Source: Bacteriovoracia bacterium
Lineage (GTDB): Bacteria; Bdellovibrionota; Bacteriovoracia; Bacteriovoracales; Bacteriovoracaceae
Length of the DNA: 64,000 nt
Direction: 5' to 3'
Assembly (NCBI GenBank): GCA_030431635.1
Contig: JAUIIL010000001.1
Location: forward strand, 186,001-250,000
Positions within the stretch are counted from its first letter, which is position 1. Each line of letters begins with the position of its first letter. Of the stretch, positions 33,336 to 42,616 are shown in pieces. A program made the position numbers and the translations under genes. The notes below the pieces were generated by a model. The model made no database searches and was not told the origin of the DNA. It saw only the letters and a program-made list of their open reading frames with translations.

Positions 33336-36300
33336 ATGAATATGAAGCTGTTAATATTTTTCTTTTTATCAGGGGCCTATGCCTTTGAAATGTATAAAAT
33401 TGACTCTAGTAGTGAGAAGTATTCTCTGTATTCTCTTTGTTTTGAAAAAATGAACTCATTAACTGAAGTTCCCTTTCAAACGAAGTCTATTAAGCAAACG
33501 AAGAAAGAATTGAAAAAGGCAGATGTTCGCTGTGATCTTGATGAGCTGATGCTTAGTTACTTAGAAGATGAGAATAAGTTTTATACTAAAAAACTTAAGG
33601 ATGAACTGTGCCTTTCTCCTGATGGTGAGAAAGAGTGCGACAAAATAGTCAAAGAGTCTTTAAAAGACTATTTGCAAACGAATACACTCAATACGAGTAT
33701 ATGTTCAAATGAGGACATATACTCAACTCGCAAACATAAAAAAGAATGCCAATTAGGACTTGCTCTTAAAGGGCATCTTCAAAACGCAAAGACGATTGAT
33801 TCTAATGGTCGTCAAGTGGCCATTACGAGCCAGCTTTGTTTAAGCGTTTTTGATAATAAAGAATTGAAGTTAAAGTCAGAAATGGAACTTGATAATTTTC
33901 GAGTGAGTGATTGTGAGAGTATTAATAGTTCATCTCAGGAACATAAAGATCTCTGCTATGATATTGTTAACAACAATTATTCTCTTTTTCTTACACTTAA
34001 AGAAAAAGAAGGACTCTCTGGAGATGAGTTATTTCCAAATACTTCAGACTTACTCCAGATGTGTCAAGCATCAGCGAAAGGAAAGAGTGTCTGTGAGTCT
34101 TTCTCTCCTGTTGTTGCAGCAAGCTGTCAAGAGAGTATTAAAAATGCAGCGATAAAAAATGCTTTTGCTATCAGAGGGTGTGAGGATAATAATCCAATCT
34201 TAATCGAAAAAATTAAAGATAAGTGTGAAAAAGAAAGCTCCTTAGTCGTTGGGAGTGAGGATTACCTTCGTTGTGAGAAGTCTGTTAAAACCTCATGCAA
34301 ACTCTCTCGTGCTGGAAATGAACTTCTAAGAAATATCGGAGGGGAGCTGGCCCAAGAAGAAGGAGCTGTTGGAATAATGGCCCGCCTTGGTCTAAGTGCT
34401 GCTAGTTGTGTTCCTAGGGGGGCATTGGATAAAAAATATGAAGATCAGAATAAACTCTCGATACAAGATCTGTGCTTGAGCTACTTCACTTCTCTTGATG
34501 AAGCCAACTATTGTATTGAGATCCATAAAGGAATTCTTTCTCATTCAACTTTTAAAGAATGCAAGTCTGAAAATCTTGATTGTAGACTTACAAGTATTGC
34601 CGTTACGAAAGCTTGTCTGGAGCAAGATAACGGAAACTATAACTTAGAAAAATGTCTCTATAGTTCTGGTGATAATCAAGGGGTTTCTCTTATTAATCGT
34701 CTTCATACTGCGCAACTTGGAGTCACTCAAGACTCAAATCGCATGGTTCAAAACCGCCGTCGTGAAGCTGGACTTTGCTTGGCCGGTGCCGCGATGGGAG
34801 CTTTAGGTGAAATAGATGAGAATATCGCAAAATTTGGGAATGCGGCCATTGGGACTTTGAGTTGTTTAAGACAAGGGCCAAGTAAAGAGCAGAGGCTTAC
34901 TCTTCAAGAGACTTGTCAAAATGAAGCGAATAAAAATTCAACTGAGTGCCAAGAGTATAAGACAAGAGCGGCCATGAGAGACTCTTGCCTGGTTAACCAA
35001 TTAGGATCTTCCATTGCTGCTGAGTTAAAGGGAGACGCGAGAAAGATATTTGAAACTCTTTATGGAGCAGCATCAAGTATAAGAGAGTGTACGGCTATTC
35101 CAAATGAAGGAGTCGCAGGGCTTAATGGGAAAGTTAGAGATAAGCAAAAAGATCAGTGCTTCATGCGCGCTGGTTTTAATATGTTTGCCGATCTTTTTAA
35201 TGAAAATGAAAACTTGGCCCTAGGTATTGGATTAGCGGGTAATGCTCTTTCCTGTATGGGGTTAACTGGTGCTGAACTCACAAGATGTATTTCAACAGGG
35301 GCCTTATCTTCACTAGGTGCTCATATTAAAGATCCTAAACTTGCTAAGGCGTTCGAAGCGGCCAGCCAGGTTGCTGCAGCTGCTTTTTCTGCGAAAGATT
35401 GTTTAAATGGCGGAGGTAGTGGAGCTGATCAGGGAGCTTGTATTGCTCAATCAATTGCAGGTCTTATTCCTGGTCAAGCAGGATCTTATGTCCAATGGGG
35501 GCTTAGTGGTTACAAACTCATCCCAATGCTTAAAGGGGCTACGTGTCTAGATACAAAACTTCAAGCAGGTGGGGCTTTGGCCAGTTGGGGAGGAGAGTTT
35601 ATAACAACTGTTCTTCAAGAGGGTGAGAATAAGAGTCTTGGAAAAGATTATGAGCGCAGAGAAAAAGAGGCAGAACGCTATAAGAAAATTAATGGAGTTT
35701 ATCCCGCTAGTTATGACCCACAGGTAATGGCCTTTGACTATCAAATAGAAGCTCAAGCAGTAGCCATCAAAACTCTCCAGCGCAAAAGACCTTTCGTTTA
35801 TATTGGAACGGCGATGACTGCGGCTGCGCAATTAGTAAGTGCACTTAAAATTTTAGGCTTTGGAGGACTACCAACTTGTATCTCTGTTCCACCTGGAACA
35901 GCGGCCCAGGATATGGCCAAGTGTGCAGCAGGAGCTTTTAAACCTAATCTATTTAAGCAAAAGACATCTCTTTTCTCTTTCGAAAAAGAGGACTTTGATG
36001 TTGAAAAATATGTGAGAAGTATTCAAATTAATGATAAGAAAATTCAAGAATATGTAGAAGCTACTTTAAGTGACGAAGAAGCTTTCTTTGCTTATCAAGA
36101 AATGAACCGTTTAAAACTTGGTCTCAATCAGTCCATGAGTTTAGATGATTATAAAAAGTCACAGCAATTCTCTTTAAATGATTTTGATATATCAATTAAA
36201 CAAGCTATTTTAATGAGTTATAAAATAGAGCAGATGCTCAACCCTCTTATGAGTGCTCACGCCCTTGATGTTGAAGGCATTGCTGTGGGGACAGCTGAGA

Positions 36301-37472
36301 GTATTTTCTCTGGAGGGAATAATTTCTCTAGAGGAAATCCATTGAGTTATGCAGAAGATATGATTTTCCTTTCTCTTTCAAAAGTAATGGAGAAAACCGG
36401 AGATTTTCCTGGCAAGCGCGCTCTTTATTTTGCTGCTAGAAAGGCCACACAGGTTCTTGTTTGTACCCATGCTAAGGCCATGAATAAATTAATGATGAGT
36501 ACTCCTGGAAAATTAGCTGTTGGGGCCTACACACTTTATAACAACTCAAAAGTGATTGTTGATATTGAAAAATCAGTGAAAGAGAACAAAAAGCTTCAAA
36601 ATGAAACTCAAAAAAGACGTGATGATTTTGTTGAAGGAAAGGTTGTTCAAAGTGAGAGTCCTTTTGATAGTTTTATGAATCAGATAATAAATCCTCTCGA
36701 TTTTGTCATTGATAAGGCCTACGCTAAGCAAGCTGAGAAAATTTATGTTTGTATGGATTTTAAAGGTCAAATAAACCAGAAGTGTGAGTGCGCCAACTCC
36801 TCCTCTGGGTGTATCAGGCCTTACCCAAGAAGTCATAGCGAAGATCAGGACTTAAAGACGATGGTTACAGCTCAGCCTAAAATGATGGGGCCTCTAGAGA
36901 AAATGGTGGGGTTTCTGACAAAAGAAGTCACCGATCTTTTTGGAGGAAGTAAGTCTATTGATGATGTTAATGTTGAGAAAATTCAGGCGATGACAACTCA
37001 ACTTAATCAGGCCAGTGATAATTTGATTCAAAAAATTAATGAGAAAAGACAAAAAGAAGGGAAAAAGCCTTTTGAAGTAGAAGAAGCTGCAAAAATGGTA
37101 GAAGGAGAGCTTTACGCTTCCTTATCTCCAGAAATGAGAAAGGGACTTTTTGAAGAGCTTACAATTTCAGATTTAAAGAAAGGTCTTAGTAGCGGTAGTG
37201 AAGGAAATCTCAAAGAAAATACACCAGATTTAGCGAAACCTTCAGATAATCCTCAATTAGCTCAGGAGCAGTCAGTGAAGAGAATAGAGGAAGCTCTAGA
37301 GAGAACTCCTGCGAAGGAAGAGAGTGCTGCCTCTGTAAAAGAGAATATTGCTCTTAATAAGGCCTTAGAGCAAAAATATGATTATTCTCAAGCACAAGAC
37401 GATCTCTACCAAGGAACCAGTGGAATTTTTTCTGTTATTAGTAGTCGTTATAAGAAGATTTTTAGTCCATAA
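33336..37472 (+). CDS. Giant secreted Cys-rich protein with Gly/Ala-rich hydrophobic segments
   Basis: A 1378-residue exported protein (signal peptide ends GAYAF). Residues 1-470 are helical with regularly spaced cysteines, likely disulfide-paired hairpins. Between about 475 and 880 there are four Gly/Ala-rich hydrophobic stretches, for example CLAGAAMGALG, LALGIGLAGNALSC, FSAKDCLNGGGSG followed by IAGLIPGQAG, and IGTAMTAAAQLVSAL, of a kind seen in membrane-inserting or pore-forming proteins. A CxC motif (QKCECANSSSGC) lies near 1150, and the last 200 residues are charged helix. No known family is recognised; amphitropic membrane insertion is an inference. It has its own FliA-like promoter. 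Confidence 0.65.
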   Translation: MNMKLLIFFFLSGAYAFEMYKIDSSSEKYSLYSLCFEKMNSLTEVPFQTKSIKQTKKELKKADVRCDLDELMLSYLEDENKFYTKKLKDELCLSPDGEKECDKIVKESLKDYLQTNTLNTSICSNEDIYSTRKHKKECQLGLALKGHLQNAKTIDSNGRQVAITSQLCLSVFDNKELKLKSEMELDNFRVSDCESINSSSQEHKDLCYDIVNNNYSLFLTLKEKEGLSGDELFPNTSDLLQMCQASAKGKSVCESFSPVVAASCQESIKNAAIKNAFAIRGCEDNNPILIEKIKDKCEKESSLVVGSEDYLRCEKSVKTSCKLSRAGNELLRNIGGELAQEEGAVGIMARLGLSAASCVPRGALDKKYEDQNKLSIQDLCLSYFTSLDEANYCIEIHKGILSHSTFKECKSENLDCRLTSIAVTKACLEQDNGNYNLEKCLYSSGDNQGVSLINRLHTAQLGVTQDSNRMVQNRRREAGLCLAGAAMGALGEIDENIAKFGNAAIGTLSCLRQGPSKEQRLTLQETCQNEANKNSTECQEYKTRAAMRDSCLVNQLGSSIAAELKGDARKIFETLYGAASSIRECTAIPNEGVAGLNGKVRDKQKDQCFMRAGFNMFADLFNENENLALGIGLAGNALSCMGLTGAELTRCISTGALSSLGAHIKDPKLAKAFEAASQVAAAAFSAKDCLNGGGSGADQGACIAQSIAGLIPGQAGSYVQWGLSGYKLIPMLKGATCLDTKLQAGGALASWGGEFITTVLQEGENKSLGKDYERREKEAERYKKINGVYPASYDPQVMAFDYQIEAQAVAIKTLQRKRPFVYIGTAMTAAAQLVSALKILGFGGLPTCISVPPGTAAQDMAKCAAGAFKPNLFKQKTSLFSFEKEDFDVEKYVRSIQINDKKIQEYVEATLSDEEAFFAYQEMNRLKLGLNQSMSLDDYKKSQQFSLNDFDISIKQAILMSYKIEQMLNPLMSAHALDVEGIAVGTAESIFSGGNNFSRGNPLSYAEDMIFLSLSKVMEKTGDFPGKRALYFAARKATQVLVCTHAKAMNKLMMSTPGKLAVGAYTLYNNSKVIVDIEKSVKENKKLQNETQKRRDDFVEGKVVQSESPFDSFMNQIINPLDFVIDKAYAKQAEKIYVCMDFKGQINQKCECANSSSGCIRPYPRSHSEDQDLKTMVTAQPKMMGPLEKMVGFLTKEVTDLFGGSKSIDDVNVEKIQAMTTQLNQASDNLIQKINEKRQKEGKKPFEVEEAAKMVEGELYASLSPEMRKGLFEELTISDLKKGLSSGSEGNLKENTPDLAKPSDNPQLAQEQSVKRIEEALERTPAKEESAASVKENIALNKALEQKYDYSQAQDDLYQGTSGIFSVISSRYKKIFSP

Positions 37473-37499
37473 TTAATCTTGATAAAAACACTCTAGCTC

Positions 37500-37527
37500 T
37501 GAATTTTTAAGCCCAACATTCCGATAA
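37500..37527 (+). promoter_or_regulatory. FliA (sigma-28)-like promoter of the M48/UbiB-like gene
   Basis: TGAATTTT, 12 nt, TCCGATAA: six of eight and seven of eight matches to the FliA -35 and -10 blocks. The -10 ends 7 bp before the ATG at 37535, so transcription should begin at or next to the start codon. Confidence 0.5.
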
Positions 37528-37534
37528 AACCTTG

Positions 37535-40500
37535 ATGAGGTTTTTACTTTTATTTCTTTTTTGTCATGTTTTGAGTGCTCAAGAAGTCGAGTGGATAGAT
37601 AGCGATATTGAGTCTCTTACAAACCAAGAACTACGTAGTGCTATGAAGCACAACCATACGAAAATTATCAATACTAAGTGGCTTCCAGAGATTGTTCCAT
37701 CGGCAAGAATGATCGAGAAAAAACTATCAAGTTATGTGAAAAAAGAAGATGGAGTACAGAAAATAGGATTGATACTGATAGAGAATGAGTCAGTAATGGG
37801 GAGTATTACAAGAACCGCCAATGGTGAAAAATTTGTTATCTTTAGTACTGGCTTTATTGATTTTATAAAAAGTGATGACGAACTTGGTTTTGTTTTAGGC
37901 CATGAACTTGAGCATGCTCTTTCTCAAATTGAAGGTGTAGCTGATGTTTTAACTTATGGAACAAATGGGGCCAAGGATCAAATTCAAGGGTTACTTCTAA
38001 GAAGAGTAATTGAAAATGAAGTTGATGTGAAGTCTCTTTTTAGGATGATCGATAATGGAGATAATCCCTATGCTGCCTATGACTTTTTGGATAGAGTGGA
38101 TAAGTTAGAAGAAGGAAGAGTCGGAGGGACTCATACAAAATCAACTAATAGGCGTGATGGAATCGCTGCTACCAATACTTATCTAAGTAGAAATCAGGGC
38201 GTTGAAATTCAAGCACGAATGAATCCTGATGATAGGCAAACCAAGATTGTTGATCAGTTTCAAAAAGATATAATCGAGAATAAAGATGTTCAGAATAGAA
38301 TCGCGCAAAGGGTTGAGCATTTTTTTCAAAATCCAAGTTCAGAAGTTGCACAATTTTATTTTAACAAGTTAAAAAAAATCACCAAGGACTCTAGTACGGA
38401 TGAATTTAATGGTGCTTTTAAAAGAGATTTTTATAGTCAATGGAGTTATCTATATACTCACTATAAAAAAAGTAAAACACAAGAGGAATTAAAAAGCCTT
38501 CAGGAAATATTTTTTAAAAAATTAAGTACTGTTTATGACAAAGTAAGAGTCGAAGTGCTCGGAGAATCTTTTGTTCCTCGAAACATAAAACAAATGAGAT
38601 CTTTTACTTATCTTAACGAGCAAGATGGGATTGGGTATAGAGAAGTTGTTGATGATCTAAAAAATGCAGAAAGGTATCAACGTGTTGAGTATGCTCTTCA
38701 TAAAGAATTTCAAAAAGAAAAATTAGTTTGGGATGAAAGATACGCTCACGAGCTTGAATTTCAAAGTACAAAAACAAGAGTAGAAAATTATCAGAAAGCA
38801 CAAAGGGAGAGCTCTCAGAAAATTAAGAAACTAAAAAAATATTTCGTTGAGAAAGATTTTGAAAAAGGTCTAAAAGAGCTCACTCAAGAGTACACCAATT
38901 TAGATGTATCGAATTTTTATCAAGACTTAAGGGAAATGGGATTAGTCTTCAATAACTTTTGGGATAAGCATCTCCTAAAAAGAGATGAGATACTTACAGG
39001 AACTAAAAAGAGATTCTTAGAGAAATGGTTAAAAGAGGCCAAGCTTGAAGACATGAGAGAGGGGATAGATCTTTTTAATTCTCTAGAGCCTGAGAAAGGT
39101 TTTTTGTTTTTAGAGAGGTTTCACGAACTATCAAAAGATTATTACCTCACAAGGGGGGAGGATGTTTTACCAGTGGGCTCATTTTCATATTTATTAGATA
39201 GAGATAGATTTTTCTTTTCTAGTAATGGAGTCTTCCTCAAAAAACTTTACCAAGAAGATGCTTCTAGGCTGAAAGATTTTTTTGAAAGAGAGCTGAACTT
39301 ACTCATTGATAGTGAAGTAAAATTATCATCCCAGGGAATTAAAAGTACAAAAGTAGTTGCAGAGTTAACTCTTTTTGACTCTTTAAATTCTCTTCCTGAA
39401 GTCATAAGAAAAGATGAAGAAGTACAAAGAGTATTTTCTCAAGCAATGTCAAAATTTATTGAGAATAGAGTGAATTCAATTGAGAATATGAATGACTTAG
39501 TTAAATATTTAAAAATGTTTGAAAAGATGAATAACTCTGGTGATTTAGCGAGAGTTGGAGAGATAACAATAAGAAATCAACTCAATCGTCAAAATTCCTT
39601 AAAAAAATATAAGCTATCACCTGATGTTTTTACTGCAATTGAAAAAAAGCTTTTTTCTTATTTTAAAAACCTAGGTTTTTCTATGGAAGAAGTAAAGATT
39701 CTTAGAGAGCTTATATTCAGTGATAATATTGAAAAGCGTTTTAACTCTGAAGAAATTAATATTTTAATAAAAATGGCGAAGAATAAAGAAACTAAGAAAT
39801 ACTTGTTTAAGATTTCAGGAGATGAAGCGGTCCATCAAACATTATTCAATAAAAAGCTATCTTTAGATGATAGTTTTGAAGCCTTTCACTCTTTGAGCCT
39901 TTATTATGATAAAAACTACATCAATATTCATATAACGAATGACTTTCAGCACGAACGATTAAACAATTACTATCAATGGGTTTTAGAGAATCATCCTCGT
40001 GAGTTTACAGAGTTACAGTTTTTTCATAAACAAAGGCCCCATCTGATTAAAGAAGCTTTTGATAATTTTTTTAATGTATCTAAACCTCTTTTTTATCAAT
40101 TCTATCCTGCGCGAAAAAAAGCTCAAATACTTACTAGAGCTTTTTATCAAAATTTTGGATTATTTCAGGATTATGATCATTACCTCGTTAGTCAGCTCAA
40201 GAGAGAGATGCCTAAAAATAAACTAGGTCAATTACAAATATTTATGGGGCAAATTGATGAGATATTCAATTTTCAAAACGAAATTGAAAAAGCAACTATT
40301 GGCAGCGTTTTTGACAAAAAAGCTTTCATGGAACTCTTGGGTGATGATGCTATTTTTAAAGCGTTATCAGAGGATGACTTATTTAAAATCGCCCAGGTAG
40401 CTTTAAAAACTAAAGGTGGTGAAATTATTGAAGGACAGGCCTTTGATAATATTTTTCTTCATTTGATAGATTATGCTGAAAATAACTCATCAATTAAATC

Positions 40501-42550
40501 TTTTCTTAAAGATCCTAAACTAGTCAGTCGGATGAAATTCAACTCGACAAAAAATAAACTATCAGTTTGGCAAATTAATGAAATATTTAAACTTAATGAA
40601 GTTGCTGATAATCTAGCCAGCAGTAAGAGCGCTTTTCCTCTTTTAAATGAGCGCAGAAGTTTAGTAAGAGATGTTGCTCAATTTATTAAAAAACAATTCC
40701 CTGAGCAGAGTACTTTAAGAAATGAAACTCTCAAATACTTAGAGAAAAAAATTACAACAAGCAGAAGCGAATCAAGTTATCTCAAGCCCTATTATAGGCA
40801 TATGGGAAATTGGTATAAAGATGATTTACTCGTACTAATCGATAGTCCTCACATTCTTTTTGATAAACTTAAAAACTCGCAACAAAAGTATGATGCAATG
40901 TTATTTATGTTAGGATTGAGAGAGGATATACCAGGAATTGAATTTAATCCAGAATTAAGAAGAGCAGTTCAAATACTCAGAGAAGGGTATTGGGGACTTC
41001 CCTTAGAAGGAAAGACTCTCACTTTACTTGCTCTATTTGATGAACATAATGGCATTCTCTCTTCTTCTGAATATACTGAAGAGTTGATGAAAATTGTTTT
41101 AGGTGAGAATTATTCTAATAAACAAATAAAAGTTTCATTTGAAACGTACTTGAGAAATCTTCCTGTTGGAGAGCAAAAGAACATTCTCTCTCATATTATA
41201 GGAACAATAGCTGACGACCCTTTTAAAAAGCCATCAATTGCTTCGTTTGTTTCTGCCCTTGATGCTATGGGGTATAAGGGAGCTCAGTTTTTGAGAGCAA
41301 CAGGTTTCTTACCCAAAAAGGCCAGAGAAGAACTCTCTTTTGTTTTTGACAGGGCCTCTCCTCCAGAGCAGCAGAGTTTTTATAGACATCTAGAAGATCT
41401 CTTAGGGGATAATATAAAGTATATTCATCATGTAGAGGGAATTAAAAATGCTGGTTCTATCAATTATACTGCAAAGGTTGTTTTTCGAGATCCTGATACT
41501 AATAAACTAGTAGAAACGGCCTTAACAATTCAAAAAGAAAATGTAAGTGGGAGAATTCAAGAAGAGAATAAAGTTTTAAAAAAGACAGCTGAAGAATTAA
41601 TGGATATGCGTGATTATGAATTGAAAAAAAGCGGAATGATCATTGAAGAGACTCGTTCTCAGGCCTATCAAACACTACATGTTGGTGGAGATGAGCTTGA
41701 TCAAACTAAACAGCGCTCCAAATATGAAAGCGCGCTTAAGGCCTATGAAAACCTCGATAGTGAGGTTAGGGTCAAAGTTGCTAGTCCCCTTGAGAAATTT
41801 CAAAAGTTATTTAAAAAGAAACACCAAGGAAGAGTTTCTGTTTATGAGTGGGTTGAGAAAATTGATATTGATGACTTAAGTGTAAACGAGCAAAAAAAGA
41901 TTCTTAAACAAATTGTTGTGTCTGAAGATGGTGCTCAATTTATCAAAGGTTTACATGATACAGATGGGCATCCAGGGAATTGGTTAATTACAAGAGATAT
42001 AAAGTCTCCATCTGGCTTTAGCATTGTAAGAATTGATTATGCTCAAATGGTTGAACTTTCAGCGGAAGAGCTAAAACAGTGGAAGAACCTCTTTAAATTA
42101 CTTATTAGACCAAAAGTAGGAGAGGGTTTTGTTGATGAAATGGCTTCTTTACTTAAATTCACTTTTCAACTTGAAAGCCTTCCTAGAGATTATGAAAAAA
42201 CTTTAAGAGAAATTATTTTTCAAGACGATTTCCCAAGTGCAAGAGAGCCCATAGAGCGTCTTTTTAAAATTCAAGAAGCTTTCCTCGATAATTATAAAAT
42301 GAGGGCCCTAAGAGGGGATTTCAAGCTTTCACCTGTCGTTCAAAAACAACTGGCCTCCATTGGAAAGAGAAACATCTATCAAGAAAAGCTAGGGAGTGCA
42401 CTTAGAGTAAGCTCTCTTTTTGATTTTCTTGAAATAGATAAAAATAATTATTTTTTTGAGTTGTTTTCCCAGCAAGCTTTGAGAAAACTCGAGCAAACCA
42501 AGTCGGTTATCCTTAAATGCCTTAGGGTAAGAAGAAAATCAATAATTTAG
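37535..42550 (+). CDS. Giant secreted protein: N-terminal M48-like metalloprotease, C-terminal UbiB/ABC1-like kinase fold
   Basis: A 1671-residue exported protein (signal peptide ends LSAQ); ATG 37535 follows an in-frame TTG. Residues about 60-200 form an M48-type zinc protease: SDDELGFVLGHELEHAL with His123, Glu124, His127, and the third ligand Glu162 in IENEVDVKS. A long helical region follows to about 1240. The C-terminal part matches UbiB/ABC1 atypical kinases: KGAQFL (cf. KxGQ), FLPKKAREELSFVFDRASPP, NAGSINYTAKV (cf. AAASIGQVH), GLHDTDGHPGN (cf. HADPHPGN; Asp1477, Asn1482) and IDYAQMV (cf. DFG; Asp1501). The ATP-binding lysine of VAVKVQ appears as Thr1331 in TALTIQ. An extracytoplasmic location is unusual for this kinase family. 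Confidence 0.75.
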   Translation: MRFLLLFLFCHVLSAQEVEWIDSDIESLTNQELRSAMKHNHTKIINTKWLPEIVPSARMIEKKLSSYVKKEDGVQKIGLILIENESVMGSITRTANGEKFVIFSTGFIDFIKSDDELGFVLGHELEHALSQIEGVADVLTYGTNGAKDQIQGLLLRRVIENEVDVKSLFRMIDNGDNPYAAYDFLDRVDKLEEGRVGGTHTKSTNRRDGIAATNTYLSRNQGVEIQARMNPDDRQTKIVDQFQKDIIENKDVQNRIAQRVEHFFQNPSSEVAQFYFNKLKKITKDSSTDEFNGAFKRDFYSQWSYLYTHYKKSKTQEELKSLQEIFFKKLSTVYDKVRVEVLGESFVPRNIKQMRSFTYLNEQDGIGYREVVDDLKNAERYQRVEYALHKEFQKEKLVWDERYAHELEFQSTKTRVENYQKAQRESSQKIKKLKKYFVEKDFEKGLKELTQEYTNLDVSNFYQDLREMGLVFNNFWDKHLLKRDEILTGTKKRFLEKWLKEAKLEDMREGIDLFNSLEPEKGFLFLERFHELSKDYYLTRGEDVLPVGSFSYLLDRDRFFFSSNGVFLKKLYQEDASRLKDFFERELNLLIDSEVKLSSQGIKSTKVVAELTLFDSLNSLPEVIRKDEEVQRVFSQAMSKFIENRVNSIENMNDLVKYLKMFEKMNNSGDLARVGEITIRNQLNRQNSLKKYKLSPDVFTAIEKKLFSYFKNLGFSMEEVKILRELIFSDNIEKRFNSEEINILIKMAKNKETKKYLFKISGDEAVHQTLFNKKLSLDDSFEAFHSLSLYYDKNYINIHITNDFQHERLNNYYQWVLENHPREFTELQFFHKQRPHLIKEAFDNFFNVSKPLFYQFYPARKKAQILTRAFYQNFGLFQDYDHYLVSQLKREMPKNKLGQLQIFMGQIDEIFNFQNEIEKATIGSVFDKKAFMELLGDDAIFKALSEDDLFKIAQVALKTKGGEIIEGQAFDNIFLHLIDYAENNSSIKSFLKDPKLVSRMKFNSTKNKLSVWQINEIFKLNEVADNLASSKSAFPLLNERRSLVRDVAQFIKKQFPEQSTLRNETLKYLEKKITTSRSESSYLKPYYRHMGNWYKDDLLVLIDSPHILFDKLKNSQQKYDAMLFMLGLREDIPGIEFNPELRRAVQILREGYWGLPLEGKTLTLLALFDEHNGILSSSEYTEELMKIVLGENYSNKQIKVSFETYLRNLPVGEQKNILSHIIGTIADDPFKKPSIASFVSALDAMGYKGAQFLRATGFLPKKAREELSFVFDRASPPEQQSFYRHLEDLLGDNIKYIHHVEGIKNAGSINYTAKVVFRDPDTNKLVETALTIQKENVSGRIQEENKVLKKTAEELMDMRDYELKKSGMIIEETRSQAYQTLHVGGDELDQTKQRSKYESALKAYENLDSEVRVKVASPLEKFQKLFKKKHQGRVSVYEWVEKIDIDDLSVNEQKKILKQIVVSEDGAQFIKGLHDTDGHPGNWLITRDIKSPSGFSIVRIDYAQMVELSAEELKQWKNLFKLLIRPKVGEGFVDEMASLLKFTFQLESLPRDYEKTLREIIFQDDFPSAREPIERLFKIQEAFLDNYKMRALRGDFKLSPVVQKQLASIGKRNIYQEKLGSALRVSSLFDFLEIDKNNYFFELFSQQALRKLEQTKSVILKCLRVRRKSII

Positions 42551-42558
42551 CTTTGTGC

Positions 42559-42586
42559 TCAAGTTTTATCTTCTGTCGTCCGATAA
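42559..42586 (+). promoter_or_regulatory. FliA (sigma-28)-like promoter of the CxC-repeat protein gene
   Basis: TCAAGTTT, 12 nt, TCCGATAA: seven of eight matches in each block to TAAAGTTT and GCCGATAA. The ATG at 42617 lies 31 bp downstream. This is the best overall match of the set together with the one at 33282. Confidence 0.6.
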
Positions 42587-42616
42587 AGAGTTGATATTTA
42601 AGTAGTGAGTGGAACG

